Below, piece by piece: positions 54,776 through 62,356 of a stretch of DNA of 64,000 nt. Source of the stretch: Verrucomicrobiota bacterium (GTDB lineage Bacteria > Verrucomicrobiota > Verrucomicrobiia > Limisphaerales > UBA11320); the NCBI GenBank assembly GCA_016199985.1, contig JACQFQ010000070.1:95250-159249 (forward strand), read 5' to 3'. Below the pieces are notes generated by a model. It searched no databases. It was not told the DNA's origin and saw only the letters and a program-made list of their open reading frames with translations. Each line of letters opens with the position of its first letter. Position 1 is the stretch's first letter. Position numbers and translations under genes: made by a program.

Positions 54776-54813
54776 AGCTCGCGGGCGGGCCGTTTCGCGT
54801 CCGGCCGCGAGCT
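54776..54813 (-). terminator. Strong GC hairpin between ftsK and the DUF1080 gene
   Basis: AGCTCGCGG (54776-54784) and CCGCGAGCT (54805-54813) form a perfect 9-bp stem with a 20-base loop capable of further pairing. It is about 117 bases past the ftsK stop and 40 before the DUF1080 start, but the following minus-strand sequence has only a short TTCTT. It is either an ftsK terminator or a structured 5' region of DUF1080. Confidence 0.45.
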
Positions 54814-54929
54814 GTCGAACCAGGGTCAAGACGCTGTCCCGGGCGGAACCATTCGGCTTTCCGGGAAAGGAATCGCGAAAACATAGTCGGAGCCCCGGCC
54901 GAACGTCACGAATCAAATGCCGCCCCGCC

Positions 54930-57665
54930 CTATTGGGCGATGTCGCTTTGAGAGTTCGCGCTGAGACCGTCCGCGCCGGTGCCGTCGAGGTCGATGAGGA
55001 TGTCCCGCGGCTCCGCGCCGCGGCTCGGACCCACGATCCCGCGGTCCTCCAGCTCGTCCATGATCCGCGCGGCGCGTCCGTATCCGAGCTTCAGCCGGCG
55101 CTGCAGCAACGACACGCTCGCCTTCTGCTCGCTTCGGATCACCTCGACGCACTGCTCGATCAGCTCCTCGTCCTCGCCGCTGCCCGAGTCGGCGTCGAGG
55201 TCTCTCGCGGGCTTTTGCAGCTGTTGATGGATGTCCAGCTCGTAGCTCGGCTTCCCCTGCTTCGCGATATGGTCGACGACGGCCTGCAGCTCGGGGTCGG
55301 TGATGAGCACGCCCTGAACGCGCGTGAGCTTCGCGGAACCCGGGGGCAGGAACAGCATGTCGCCCTTGCCCAAAAGCTTGTCCGCGCCCATCGCGTCGAG
55401 AATCGTTCGGCTGTCCACCTTCGACGCGACCTGAAACGCGATGCGCGCCGGAATGTTGGCCTTGATCACGCCGGTGATGACATCGACGCTGGGACGCTGC
55501 GTCGCCACGATGCAATGGATCCCCGCCGCGCGGGCCATCTGCGTGATGCGCGCGATCGCCATCTCCACGTCCGCCGGCGCCACGAGCATCAAGTCCGCGA
55601 GCTCGTCGATGATCACCACCACATAGCTCAGCTTCTCCGGGATGACGATGTCCTCGTCGCGCGGCACAACGATCTCCTCGTCCAGCTCCACGGCGAAGCC
55701 CTCGGAGTTCACCTCAATGCGCTCCTTCTTGGCGGTCAGGGGCAGCTCGGGCTCCGACGGCTTGGCCGCCGGCGGCGTCTTCGGACGCTCATTGAAGGAC
55801 TTGATGTTCCGCACCCCCACTTTCGCGAAGATCTGGTAGCGCTTTTCCATCTCGTTCACCACCCAGCGAAGCGCCAGAACGACCTTCTTGGGATCCGTGA
55901 CGACGGGGACGACGAGATGCGGCAGCGCGTTGTATTGCTGGAGCTCCACCACCTTCGGATCGATCATGACGAATCGGAGCTGATCGGGCGAAAAGCGATA
56001 CAGAAGGCTCGCGATGATGGCGTTGATGCAGACGGATTTCCCGGAGCCCGTGCTGCCAGCGACGAGCATGTGGGGCATGTCCGAGAGGTCGGCCACGATC
56101 GGATGTCCGTAGACGTCCTTGCCCAAGGCGATCGGCAGGCGGGCCTTGCTGTTCTGCCATTCCTCGGACTCCAGGAGATCGCGCATGATCACCTTCGTCT
56201 TCACGCTATTGGGCACCTCGACGCCGACCGAGCTTTTGCCGGGGATGGGGGCGAGGATGTTGATGCGCTCGGCCTTCAACGCCGCGGCGATGTTGTTCGC
56301 CAGCGCGGAAATCTTCTCCAGCTTCACGCCCGGCGCCGGATGCAGCTCGTAGCGCGTGATGGTTGGGCCCTTGGTGATATCGCCCAGCGCGACCTCGATG
56401 TCGAACTGCGCCAGGGTCCCCTGCATGAGTCGCGCGTTGGCCATCAGCTCCTCCTTCGTCTCGGTCGGCTTGATGGAAGTGTCGGGATGATTGAGGAGGT
56501 TCATCCCCGGAAGCTGGTAGTTCCCGATCAAGGGCGTGGACGCCACGGCGATGGGCTTGGGCCTTCGAGCCGCGCGCTTCGGCTTCGAGAACGAGTTGTC
56601 GTGGAAGGTCACGCTATCGACCGGCGCGGCGGCCGGGGCCGCCGGAGCCGCGGAGAGGTCGGCGTTCGCAGGGACGGGCTCAGTCTTGCTCTCAGGTGTG
56701 GACGCCGGCTTGGAAACGGCGGCCGGCTCCGGAGCCTTCTGTCCGAACGGCCGTCCCAAAATCGCCTCGACCGACCCCGCCACCGCGGTCTCGATCTCCT
56801 TCGCGGTGATGATTTCCTCCGTGACCTCTTCCTTGGGCGCCTCGGCTTCCTCGACAGGCTTGGACTTGGAGGCCTTCGTCGAACGAGCCTGGGGGACGCT
56901 CAAGTCGCGCACCAAGGGAGCGGGGACCGGCTGAAGGTCGGCGCCCAGCCCGGACGGCGCGGCTTTCTCCGCGGGCTTCTTCTCGGACGCCTTCGCTTTG
57001 CGGTCCAGCTCATCCTGCAAACGCCCCGCCTCGCGCTCGAGTTCTTTGCGCCGCTTCTCCAACTGCTTCTCCTCCGCCGTGAGGCCCGCCTGCTTCGCCT
57101 GCTCGGCTCGCTCGAGACGCTCGCGCATCCAGGCGCCCAGGCGAAAGTTCGTCAGGAACAAAAGCGCAATGGCATACATAACCACGAAGAGCAGCGTCGC
57201 TCCGGGAACTCCAAAATACTTGAAGAAAGCCCCGTTCATCGCCATCCCCACGCCGCCGCCCGCGCTCGGGATGTTCAGGCTGGCAGAAACGGACTTGAAG
57301 TGCCCTGAGTACAAGTCAAGCAAGCCTAACGCCGCGAGGAACAGCATCAGCCCCGCCCACCATCGACCCTTCAGATAGGAAAGAAACTGCATGAGGCAAC
57401 CGAGGCCGAACAGGGAGAGAAGAAAGGGAAGGGCGAACGCGGCGAGCCCGAAGAGGAAGAAGAAACCATTGGCGAGATACGCGCCGAAGGAGCCAACCCA
57501 GTTGTGCATCAGCCGCGCGGGGCCGGCGTGATTGGACGCAACGTCCGCTGGATCAAAAGACACCTGGGCCGCGAACAGCAGAACGGCGCTCGCGATCAGA
57601 AGGATGCCCACAATGTCCCCCCACCCGCGGTGGGACGTGTCCGACGCAGACTCTCGACTCGACAT
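54930..57665 (-). CDS. ftsK: DNA translocase FtsK
   Basis: 911 residues. Four to five N-terminal membrane helices (about residues 15-180) are followed by a charged, Pro/Ala-rich linker, the alpha/beta motor with Walker A GSTGSGKS at 537-544 and DPKVVELQQYNALPHL, Walker B-like VVIIDELADLM, and QRPSVDVITGVIKANIPARI. The C-terminal gamma winged helix (VSLLQRRLKLGYGRAARIMDEL) recognises KOPS. It segregates chromosome ends and couples this to septation at the inner membrane. TAGAGT lies six bases before the ATG, suggesting a leaderless transcript. It is divergent from trpD. Confidence 0.96.
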   Translation of the reverse strand: MSSRESASDTSHRGWGDIVGILLIASAVLLFAAQVSFDPADVASNHAGPARLMHNWVGSFGAYLANGFFFLFGLAAFALPFLLSLFGLGCLMQFLSYLKGRWWAGLMLFLAALGLLDLYSGHFKSVSASLNIPSAGGGVGMAMNGAFFKYFGVPGATLLFVVMYAIALLFLTNFRLGAWMRERLERAEQAKQAGLTAEEKQLEKRRKELEREAGRLQDELDRKAKASEKKPAEKAAPSGLGADLQPVPAPLVRDLSVPQARSTKASKSKPVEEAEAPKEEVTEEIITAKEIETAVAGSVEAILGRPFGQKAPEPAAVSKPASTPESKTEPVPANADLSAAPAAPAAAPVDSVTFHDNSFSKPKRAARRPKPIAVASTPLIGNYQLPGMNLLNHPDTSIKPTETKEELMANARLMQGTLAQFDIEVALGDITKGPTITRYELHPAPGVKLEKISALANNIAAALKAERINILAPIPGKSSVGVEVPNSVKTKVIMRDLLESEEWQNSKARLPIALGKDVYGHPIVADLSDMPHMLVAGSTGSGKSVCINAIIASLLYRFSPDQLRFVMIDPKVVELQQYNALPHLVVPVVTDPKKVVLALRWVVNEMEKRYQIFAKVGVRNIKSFNERPKTPPAAKPSEPELPLTAKKERIEVNSEGFAVELDEEIVVPRDEDIVIPEKLSYVVVIIDELADLMLVAPADVEMAIARITQMARAAGIHCIVATQRPSVDVITGVIKANIPARIAFQVASKVDSRTILDAMGADKLLGKGDMLFLPPGSAKLTRVQGVLITDPELQAVVDHIAKQGKPSYELDIHQQLQKPARDLDADSGSGEDEELIEQCVEVIRSEQKASVSLLQRRLKLGYGRAARIMDELEDRGIVGPSRGAEPRDILIDLDGTGADGLSANSQSDIAQ

Positions 57666-57671
57666 GACCGG

Positions 57672-57699
57672 ACTCTAAAAACGGCAGGGGAAAGCGCAA
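57672..57699 (-). promoter_or_regulatory. Candidate promoter abutting ftsK start codon
   Basis: On the minus strand TTGCGC (57699-57694), a 16-base spacer and TAGAGT (57677-57672) end six bases before the ATG at 57665. The predicted transcription start coincides with the start codon. Confidence 0.4.
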
Positions 57700-57782
57700 G
57701 CGGCAAAAGGCCTGACGCGTGTTTCGCATCGAACAACTCCGTCGCCTTCGCAACGCCCGCGCCTCAGGGATGGGACCGCTCG

Positions 57783-57810
57783 TTGACGTCTGAGAAAACC
57801 GGGCTAGGCT
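57783..57810 (+). promoter_or_regulatory. Candidate promoter abutting trpD start codon
   Basis: TTGACG (57783-57788, five of six), a 16-base spacer and TAGGCT (57805-57810) end six bases before the ATG at 57817. The predicted transcript would begin at or near that codon; a second ATG is at 57826. Confidence 0.45.
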
Positions 57811-57816
57811 CGCCCC

Positions 57817-58863
57817 ATGTTAAGGATGCTTTCGAACCAGCTGGGTGAACGTCAGTCGCTGACGACAACGCAGGTCAGGGACGCGGTGGGCCAGCTGACC
57901 GACGAGGGCGTTCCCGCCCACATCAAGGCGGTGTTCCTGACGCGGCTCGCGGAGAAGGGAGAAACCATCGAGGAAATTGCCGCGTTCGCGTCTGAGATCC
58001 TCAAGGTCTCGGTGCGTCCGGAGCTGCCCTCGAGCCTCCGGGATCAGGACATCCTCGACGTCTGCGGCACGGGCGGCGATCGCCTGAACACATTCAACAT
58101 CTCCACAACCGTCGCGCTGGCGGTCTCCGCGGCCGGCGTCCCCGTGGCGAAGCACGGCAATCGCGCGATCACCTCCGCGTCCGGCAGCGCCGACGTCCTG
58201 GAGGCCCTGGGAATCCGCATCGATCTTCCGCCCGCCGAAGCCGTCCGGTGGCTGGGCGAGCATCGCTTCGCCTTTTTTTTCGCGCCGCAGTATCACCCCG
58301 GATTCAGGCACATCGCCCCAGCTCGAAAGCTTTGCGCCGAGAAAGGACAGAGAACCCTGTTCAACTTCCTTGGCCCTCTCCTCAACCCCGCTCGCCCCAC
58401 CGCCCAGCTGCTCGGCGTCTCGCGGCCGCATCTCTGCGAGCCCCTGGCCCGCGTGCTCCAATCGCTGGGCGCGCGCCGGGCGATGGTGGTGTGCGGCGAG
58501 GCGCAGGACGCGTGGCTCGACGAGCTCTCGACGCTGGGGAAAAACACCATCGCGGAGTTCTATCAGGCCAAGGGCTTCGCCATCTCCTTGCTCTCGCCCT
58601 CCGATCTCCCCCTCCAACCCGCGCGCCTCGATGATCTCATCGGGGGCGACAAATTCGCCAACGCCGCGATCATCCGGAAACTGCTGGAAGGCGCGGACCG
58701 CGGACCGCGACGCGACGCGGTTCTGCTGAACGCCGGCGCCGCGCTCTTCATCGCCGGCAAGGCAAAGTCCCTGGGGGAGGGCTGGGACCAGATCGCGCAG
58801 GTCATCGACTCCGGTCGGGCGATCCAACACCTGCGTGCGCTCATCGCCGCCTCGGCGTTGTAA
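57817..58863 (+). CDS. trpD: Anthranilate phosphoribosyltransferase
   Basis: 348 residues, the usual length. It transfers phosphoribosyl from PRPP to anthranilate in tryptophan synthesis, in the cytoplasm. The PRPP-binding loop is DVCGTGGDRLNTFNIST (about residues 85-101). The KHGNRAITSASGSADVLEALG block and FFFAPQYHPGF with RTLFNFLGPLLNPARPTAQ are also intact. No other trp genes are in the window. The ATG at 57817 is retained because it fits the hexamer geometry; the internal ATG at 57826 is an alternative. The DUF2752 gene follows by 15 bases. Confidence 0.96.
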   Translation: MLRMLSNQLGERQSLTTTQVRDAVGQLTDEGVPAHIKAVFLTRLAEKGETIEEIAAFASEILKVSVRPELPSSLRDQDILDVCGTGGDRLNTFNISTTVALAVSAAGVPVAKHGNRAITSASGSADVLEALGIRIDLPPAEAVRWLGEHRFAFFFAPQYHPGFRHIAPARKLCAEKGQRTLFNFLGPLLNPARPTAQLLGVSRPHLCEPLARVLQSLGARRAMVVCGEAQDAWLDELSTLGKNTIAEFYQAKGFAISLLSPSDLPLQPARLDDLIGGDKFANAAIIRKLLEGADRGPRRDAVLLNAGAALFIAGKAKSLGEGWDQIAQVIDSGRAIQHLRALIAASAL

Positions 58864-58878
58864 GCGCGAAACCTTGAA

Positions 58879-59322
58879 ATGCAAACGGTCGAGGAAACCG
58901 AGATCGCTCCCAGGCCTCGCCGCAGGCTGGCGCCGCGGATCCTCGTGGCATGCGTCCTCGCGTCGGGCGCGATCACCCTCTACTGCTTCCCTCCGGCGGA
59001 GTCCGGGTTCTATCCGCGCTGTGTCTTGCATCAGCTCACGGGCTTCAGCTGCCCCGGCTGCGGCGCCACGCGCGCTTTGCATCACCTTCTCCACGGCCGC
59101 CTCCTCGCCGCCGTCCAATCCAACCTGCTCCTCGTCGCCGCGCTGCCCTGGATAGCGGTCTTGGCGCTTCGATGGGCCGCGCGCGAGCTTCGCGGCGTCC
59201 CGCGGCCCGGTCTGGACATCGGCTATCGCGGCATCGCTCTGGCGCTGGGAGCGATGATCCTTTTCGGCTTGTTTCGCAACCTGCCCTTCGACGTCTGCCG
59301 CTGGTGTCTCCCGCCGGGGTGA
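58879..59322 (+). CDS. DUF2752 domain membrane protein
   Basis: 147 residues. The family signature CVLHQLTGFSCPGCGATRAL (about residues 51-70) includes the conserved C-P-G-C-G motif. It is followed by two to three transmembrane helices (SNLLLVAALPWIAVLALRW and RGIALALGAMILFGLFRNL) and preceded by one near residue 27. DUF2752 proteins are small inner-membrane proteins of unknown role. Fifteen bases after trpD, so it is likely co-transcribed. Confidence 0.9.
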   Translation: MQTVEETEIAPRPRRRLAPRILVACVLASGAITLYCFPPAESGFYPRCVLHQLTGFSCPGCGATRALHHLLHGRLLAAVQSNLLLVAALPWIAVLALRWAARELRGVPRPGLDIGYRGIALALGAMILFGLFRNLPFDVCRWCLPPG

Positions 59323-59471
59323 TATGTGTGGGCCGCCCTAAGGCCGGTGCGAATTCGGACGCGTGTAGGGTTCGTCACAACCCATGAAACAATGCTCCGT
59401 CCCCTCCGCGAAGCGGGAAGAAACGCAGGGGCGCGGGGACGCAGGGGAAAACGAGTGATGACAGGCCGGGC

Positions 59472-60443
59472 TCACCAGTTCGTCCAAGTCTTGGTCGTCG
59501 CGTTGTAGAGCGCTCCTTTGCCTGCGACTCCGGCGTTGCCATCGTGTTGGTTTGTGCCCGGGGATCCCTTTGCCCCGAGCGCGCCCGCGCTGACAGGCAG
59601 CGCTGCGGTAGTGCCCACAAAATTGTTGCAGGCGATGATGATGCCGCCACCCCCACCGCCACCGCCGCCGCTTCCTCCTTCGGCGCCCCCGGAGCCGTCG
59701 CCCCCCTTGCCCCCATTCCCCCCTCGCGCGGTTATCAGACCACCGGCACCCAGCACGAGATCGGCGGAGAAAATGGCTAATAGCCCTCCTCCGCCGCCGC
59801 CACCTCCCCCACCCCCGCCGGCGGTGCCAGCGGGGACGCCGAGTCCCCCGCTACCCCCACCCCCGCCGGATCCCCCCATGATCGACAGGTTCCCCATCAG
59901 GACTTGCTGCGAGAGAATCCGTGCTCCGGCGATGGAAGTGCTAGCTCCAGCTTGCCCACCTGCGATAGATCCACTGCTGTTAGCCCCTCCTCCTCCACCC
60001 AGTCCTCCAAATCTCGATAATGCAAGAGCCGGGGCGTCACCCCCGGGATTAATCACGCTGTTCGACCCGACAGCTCCAGCCCCTCCTGCTCCTCCTCCGC
60101 CGGATTCGTTTGCTGCTCCACCGGCGCCCCCGAATCCAGAGGAGCTCGCCACGGCATCATCGCCTTTGCCGCCGTCGCAGGAGAGCGTCCCGTTGACCAC
60201 CATCGTTCCAACACAGAACAGTTTGTAGCCGTTGGCGAGAACTGTGACGGTCGGATCTATCCGGATTGACGCGCAAAAGATGGACCGCGTAAGCGTGTAG
60301 CTCTTCGAGCTGGGAACCAACCCCAATACCGTCGACGTGCCGTTGAACACCACTGCGCCGTCCGAGCCATCGCCCAAGACTGCGGAATCTAGAAGGCTGG
60401 GCGTGACGAGCGTGAGAGCTCCGTTTGGGTCTACTGAATTCAT
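59472..60443 (-). CDS. Polyglycine-rich phage-tail-like protein (paralogue 1)
   Basis: 323 residues. Residues about 1-95 form a beta-rich head (LGDGSDGAVVFNG, YTLTRSIFCASIRI, ANGYKLFCVGTMVVNGTL). The remainder is dominated by Gly runs of the type GGGGGSG, GGNGGKGGDGSGG and GGGGGGGGGI separated by short hydrophobic strands. The head has the pattern seen in phage and bacterial 'glycine-rich' adhesins with a short beta-helix repeat followed by polyglycine. No signal peptide is seen. It is the last gene of the right-edge minus-strand operon, 18 bases after its paralogue. Function as a tail adhesin or surface structure is inferred from sequence style only. Confidence 0.7.
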   Translation of the reverse strand: MNSVDPNGALTLVTPSLLDSAVLGDGSDGAVVFNGTSTVLGLVPSSKSYTLTRSIFCASIRIDPTVTVLANGYKLFCVGTMVVNGTLSCDGGKGDDAVASSSGFGGAGGAANESGGGGAGGAGAVGSNSVINPGGDAPALALSRFGGLGGGGGANSSGSIAGGQAGASTSIAGARILSQQVLMGNLSIMGGSGGGGGSGGLGVPAGTAGGGGGGGGGGGGLLAIFSADLVLGAGGLITARGGNGGKGGDGSGGAEGGSGGGGGGGGGIIIACNNFVGTTAALPVSAGALGAKGSPGTNQHDGNAGVAGKGALYNATTKTWTNW

Positions 60444-60461
60444 AGGATGACGGGTTGGAGT

Positions 60462-61412
60462 TTATTCCCAGGTTCGAGTCTGCATATTGTAGCGCAGGAT
60501 CACGCCATTGCCTCCCGAACTCCCAGCGGCTCCACCAGCCCCGCCCGTGCCTGCCGCGCCTCCGCTTCCGCCAGCCGCGGTAATCTTGCTGGAGCCGAAA
60601 AGACTGTAATAACAGAGGTAGACCAGCCCGCCCCCGCCCCCGCCCCCGCCCCCACCATTGACGATGGCTCCAGACGCATTACCGCCTGCGGCTCCCGCTC
60701 CACCTCTCCCACTGATAAGGCCTCCGGCGGAACCCAGGGTGTCGATCTGGATGCTGTTGGCGTAGACCATCAGCACCCCGCCACCGCCACCGCCTCCCCC
60801 ACCAACGATGGCCGTTCCCCCACCGCCTCCCCCACCGCCCCCGCTGCCCCCCGTGACGAGAGCGCTGCCCGATAGCAGATGATGCGTTTGGAATCGCACA
60901 GGCCGCAGCAGTGTGTTCGATCCTCCGGTCCCTGGACTAGCCGCGCCAGCGCCTCCGCTGGCGCCAGTCCCGCCCATCGTGGGATTCGCGCTGTTGGACG
61001 GCGCATTGCTACCAGCCGTATTGGCGGCCCCCCCTGCGCCTCCTGCGGAGCCGCCTCCGAGTTCGACAGCCGCAAGCGCAGCCCCGGCCGTTTGACCGAC
61101 TGCATCGATGCCATTATTCGAGAGAACGCCATTGTTCAAGATGCTCAGCGTCCCTGCGCAGAATACTTTGAAGCCAGCAGCTACTACTCTGACATTATTC
61201 GTCACATGACCAATCGTAATTGCAGAACAGAAAACCGATCGGGTAAGGGTATAGACAAAGTTTGGGGTGGTTCCTGTCTTGGTACAGAACGCGTAGGTGT
61301 TAGCGCCGTCGAATGTCGGACCCAAATCCGAGCTATCACCAAATAATCCGGTTTCGAAAGGCGCGGGCACCAGGGTCACAAGGACCCGACCGGATGCATC
61401 CAGCATTCTCAT
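60462..61412 (-). CDS. Polyglycine-rich phage-tail-like protein (paralogue 2)
   Basis: 316 residues. It shares its head arrangement with the neighbouring gene (FGDSSDLGPTFDGANTY, YTLTRSVFCSAITIG, VAAGFKVFCAGTL) and then polyglycine segments (GGSGGGGGGGGGTAIVGG). The overlap of its ATG with the previous gene's TGA (ATGA at 61409-61412) shows translational coupling. The pair probably arose by tandem duplication. Similar Gly-rich repeats form polyglycine-II bundles in the receptor-binding adhesin of some T-even phages; equivalence here is inference. Confidence 0.7.
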   Translation of the reverse strand: MRMLDASGRVLVTLVPAPFETGLFGDSSDLGPTFDGANTYAFCTKTGTTPNFVYTLTRSVFCSAITIGHVTNNVRVVAAGFKVFCAGTLSILNNGVLSNNGIDAVGQTAGAALAAVELGGGSAGGAGGAANTAGSNAPSNSANPTMGGTGASGGAGAASPGTGGSNTLLRPVRFQTHHLLSGSALVTGGSGGGGGGGGGTAIVGGGGGGGGGVLMVYANSIQIDTLGSAGGLISGRGGAGAAGGNASGAIVNGGGGGGGGGGLVYLCYYSLFGSSKITAAGGSGGAAGTGGAGGAAGSSGGNGVILRYNMQTRTWE

Positions 61413-61819
61413 ACGACATCCCTTTCAGCTCCGCTGATCACGAACTGGATCGCGTTGGCTGTGTCGCACTTGCCCTGGATGCGGTCTCCGGGCTCCAGGC
61501 TGAGTTCGGAATCATCAATGTACAGATACCCGGGTTGCAGCGTGAGATCGACCGGGGAGAGTTGCCTGCGCCGGTTTTGGCCCGTGGCATTGAGTCTCAT
61601 GAAGTAGAGATTCACCTTGGCGGCGGTCGCCCCAATGTTGGCAAGCCGTATGCCTTTCACGATTGCCGCCTTCACGCTCGTGGGGCTTGAATTCGGAGCT
61701 GTGTAGAGATCGTAAACGACGTTCGCCGTGGGGATGACGTTAAAAGAATCGACGACAGCAGCGATGGAATTGTCGATGCTCGTCGATGTGTTTGTAAGTT
61801 CTTTAATGGAGAGAGACAT
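61409..61819 (-). CDS. Phage structural-like hypothetical protein
   Basis: 136 residues, beta-rich, without a signal peptide: MSLSIKELTNTSTSIDNSIA, then VVYDLYTAPNSSPTSVKAAI and KGIRLANIGATAAKVNLYFM. The last segment and LSLEPGDRIQGKC resemble the small beta-sandwich proteins of phage tail tips that position a ligand-binding face. I do not recognise a named family with confidence. Base composition is visibly more AT-rich than the chromosomal genes. It overlaps its downstream neighbour by ATGA and is the middle gene of the operon. Confidence 0.65.
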   Translation of the reverse strand: MSLSIKELTNTSTSIDNSIAAVVDSFNVIPTANVVYDLYTAPNSSPTSVKAAIVKGIRLANIGATAAKVNLYFMRLNATGQNRRRQLSPVDLTLQPGYLYIDDSELSLEPGDRIQGKCDTANAIQFVISGAERDVV

Positions 61820-61948
61820 AATGATCCGTGGAGGCGTTTGATCAGCGAAGAAGGTTGGAGCGCAGTGAGCATTGACAGATCTCCGAGACGTGAGTGATGC
61901 GTCTGGATCCCAATTTCACCACGACCCTACCTCCACATGGTTCCGTAC

Positions 61949-62326
61949 TCATTGTTCGACAGCCATGATCAATACCAGTGGCGATCCGCTGGAAGGTTCC
62001 GCCCAGATGCTGGAAACAGCATTAAGGTTCCAAGGGATGAGACAGAACTGGCCTGGCAACAAATTCGCAAAGTATTGCGAACTGCTGGCGAGGGACAGCT
62101 TCACGGAGAGGGCAGCGTCCAGGTTCTTTACGAAGATGTAGCCAAGGAAGTTTGGACTAGCGTTCTCGTTCCCGAGTGGCAACAGGGCTGCCGCCGTTAC
62201 ATTTACTGTACGGGAGGAGGCAGACTTGCCCGTTTGCGTGACATCCTTGAATGCCGCCACCTGCAGAATCTGAGGTGTGTACTTCGAATAAGTCAACGTC
62301 GCCTGAACATTCACTTCGTTTGCCAT
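61949..62326 (-). CDS. Small phage virion-like beta protein
   Basis: 125 residues. It contains the pattern GYIFVKNLDAALSVKLSL and LPGQFCLIPWN. I recall the same layout (an F/Y-V-x-N-L-D-x strand followed by a L-x-P-G-x loop) from small virion proteins in Caudoviricetes genomes. A credible Shine-Dalgarno (AAGGA, about nine bases upstream) precedes the ATG. No signal peptide. It lies 30 bases after the beta-helix gene, and 129 bases separate it from the next gene. Confidence 0.65.
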   Translation of the reverse strand: MANEVNVQATLTYSKYTPQILQVAAFKDVTQTGKSASSRTVNVTAAALLPLGNENASPNFLGYIFVKNLDAALSVKLSLASSSQYFANLLPGQFCLIPWNLNAVSSIWAEPSSGSPLVLIMAVEQ

Positions 62327-62356
62327 ATTTCCCGTCCTTCTTGTTTGTTGGTTTTG

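Noticed and set aside
59638..59835. Runs of CCACC/CCGCC repeats that look like a tandem-repeat or CRISPR-like array
   Set aside because: They are the codons of polyglycine (GGN) in a coding gene, with no fixed repeat-spacer geometry.
59518..60228. Plus-strand proline-rich open frame opposite the first polyglycine gene
   Set aside because: Pro runs are simply the complement of Gly codons; the minus-strand frame has an operon context and a homologous neighbour.
60470..60486. GGTTCGAGTC resembling a tRNA T-loop
   Set aside because: It lies in the last codons of the polyglycine paralogue and no acceptor or anticodon arms surround it.
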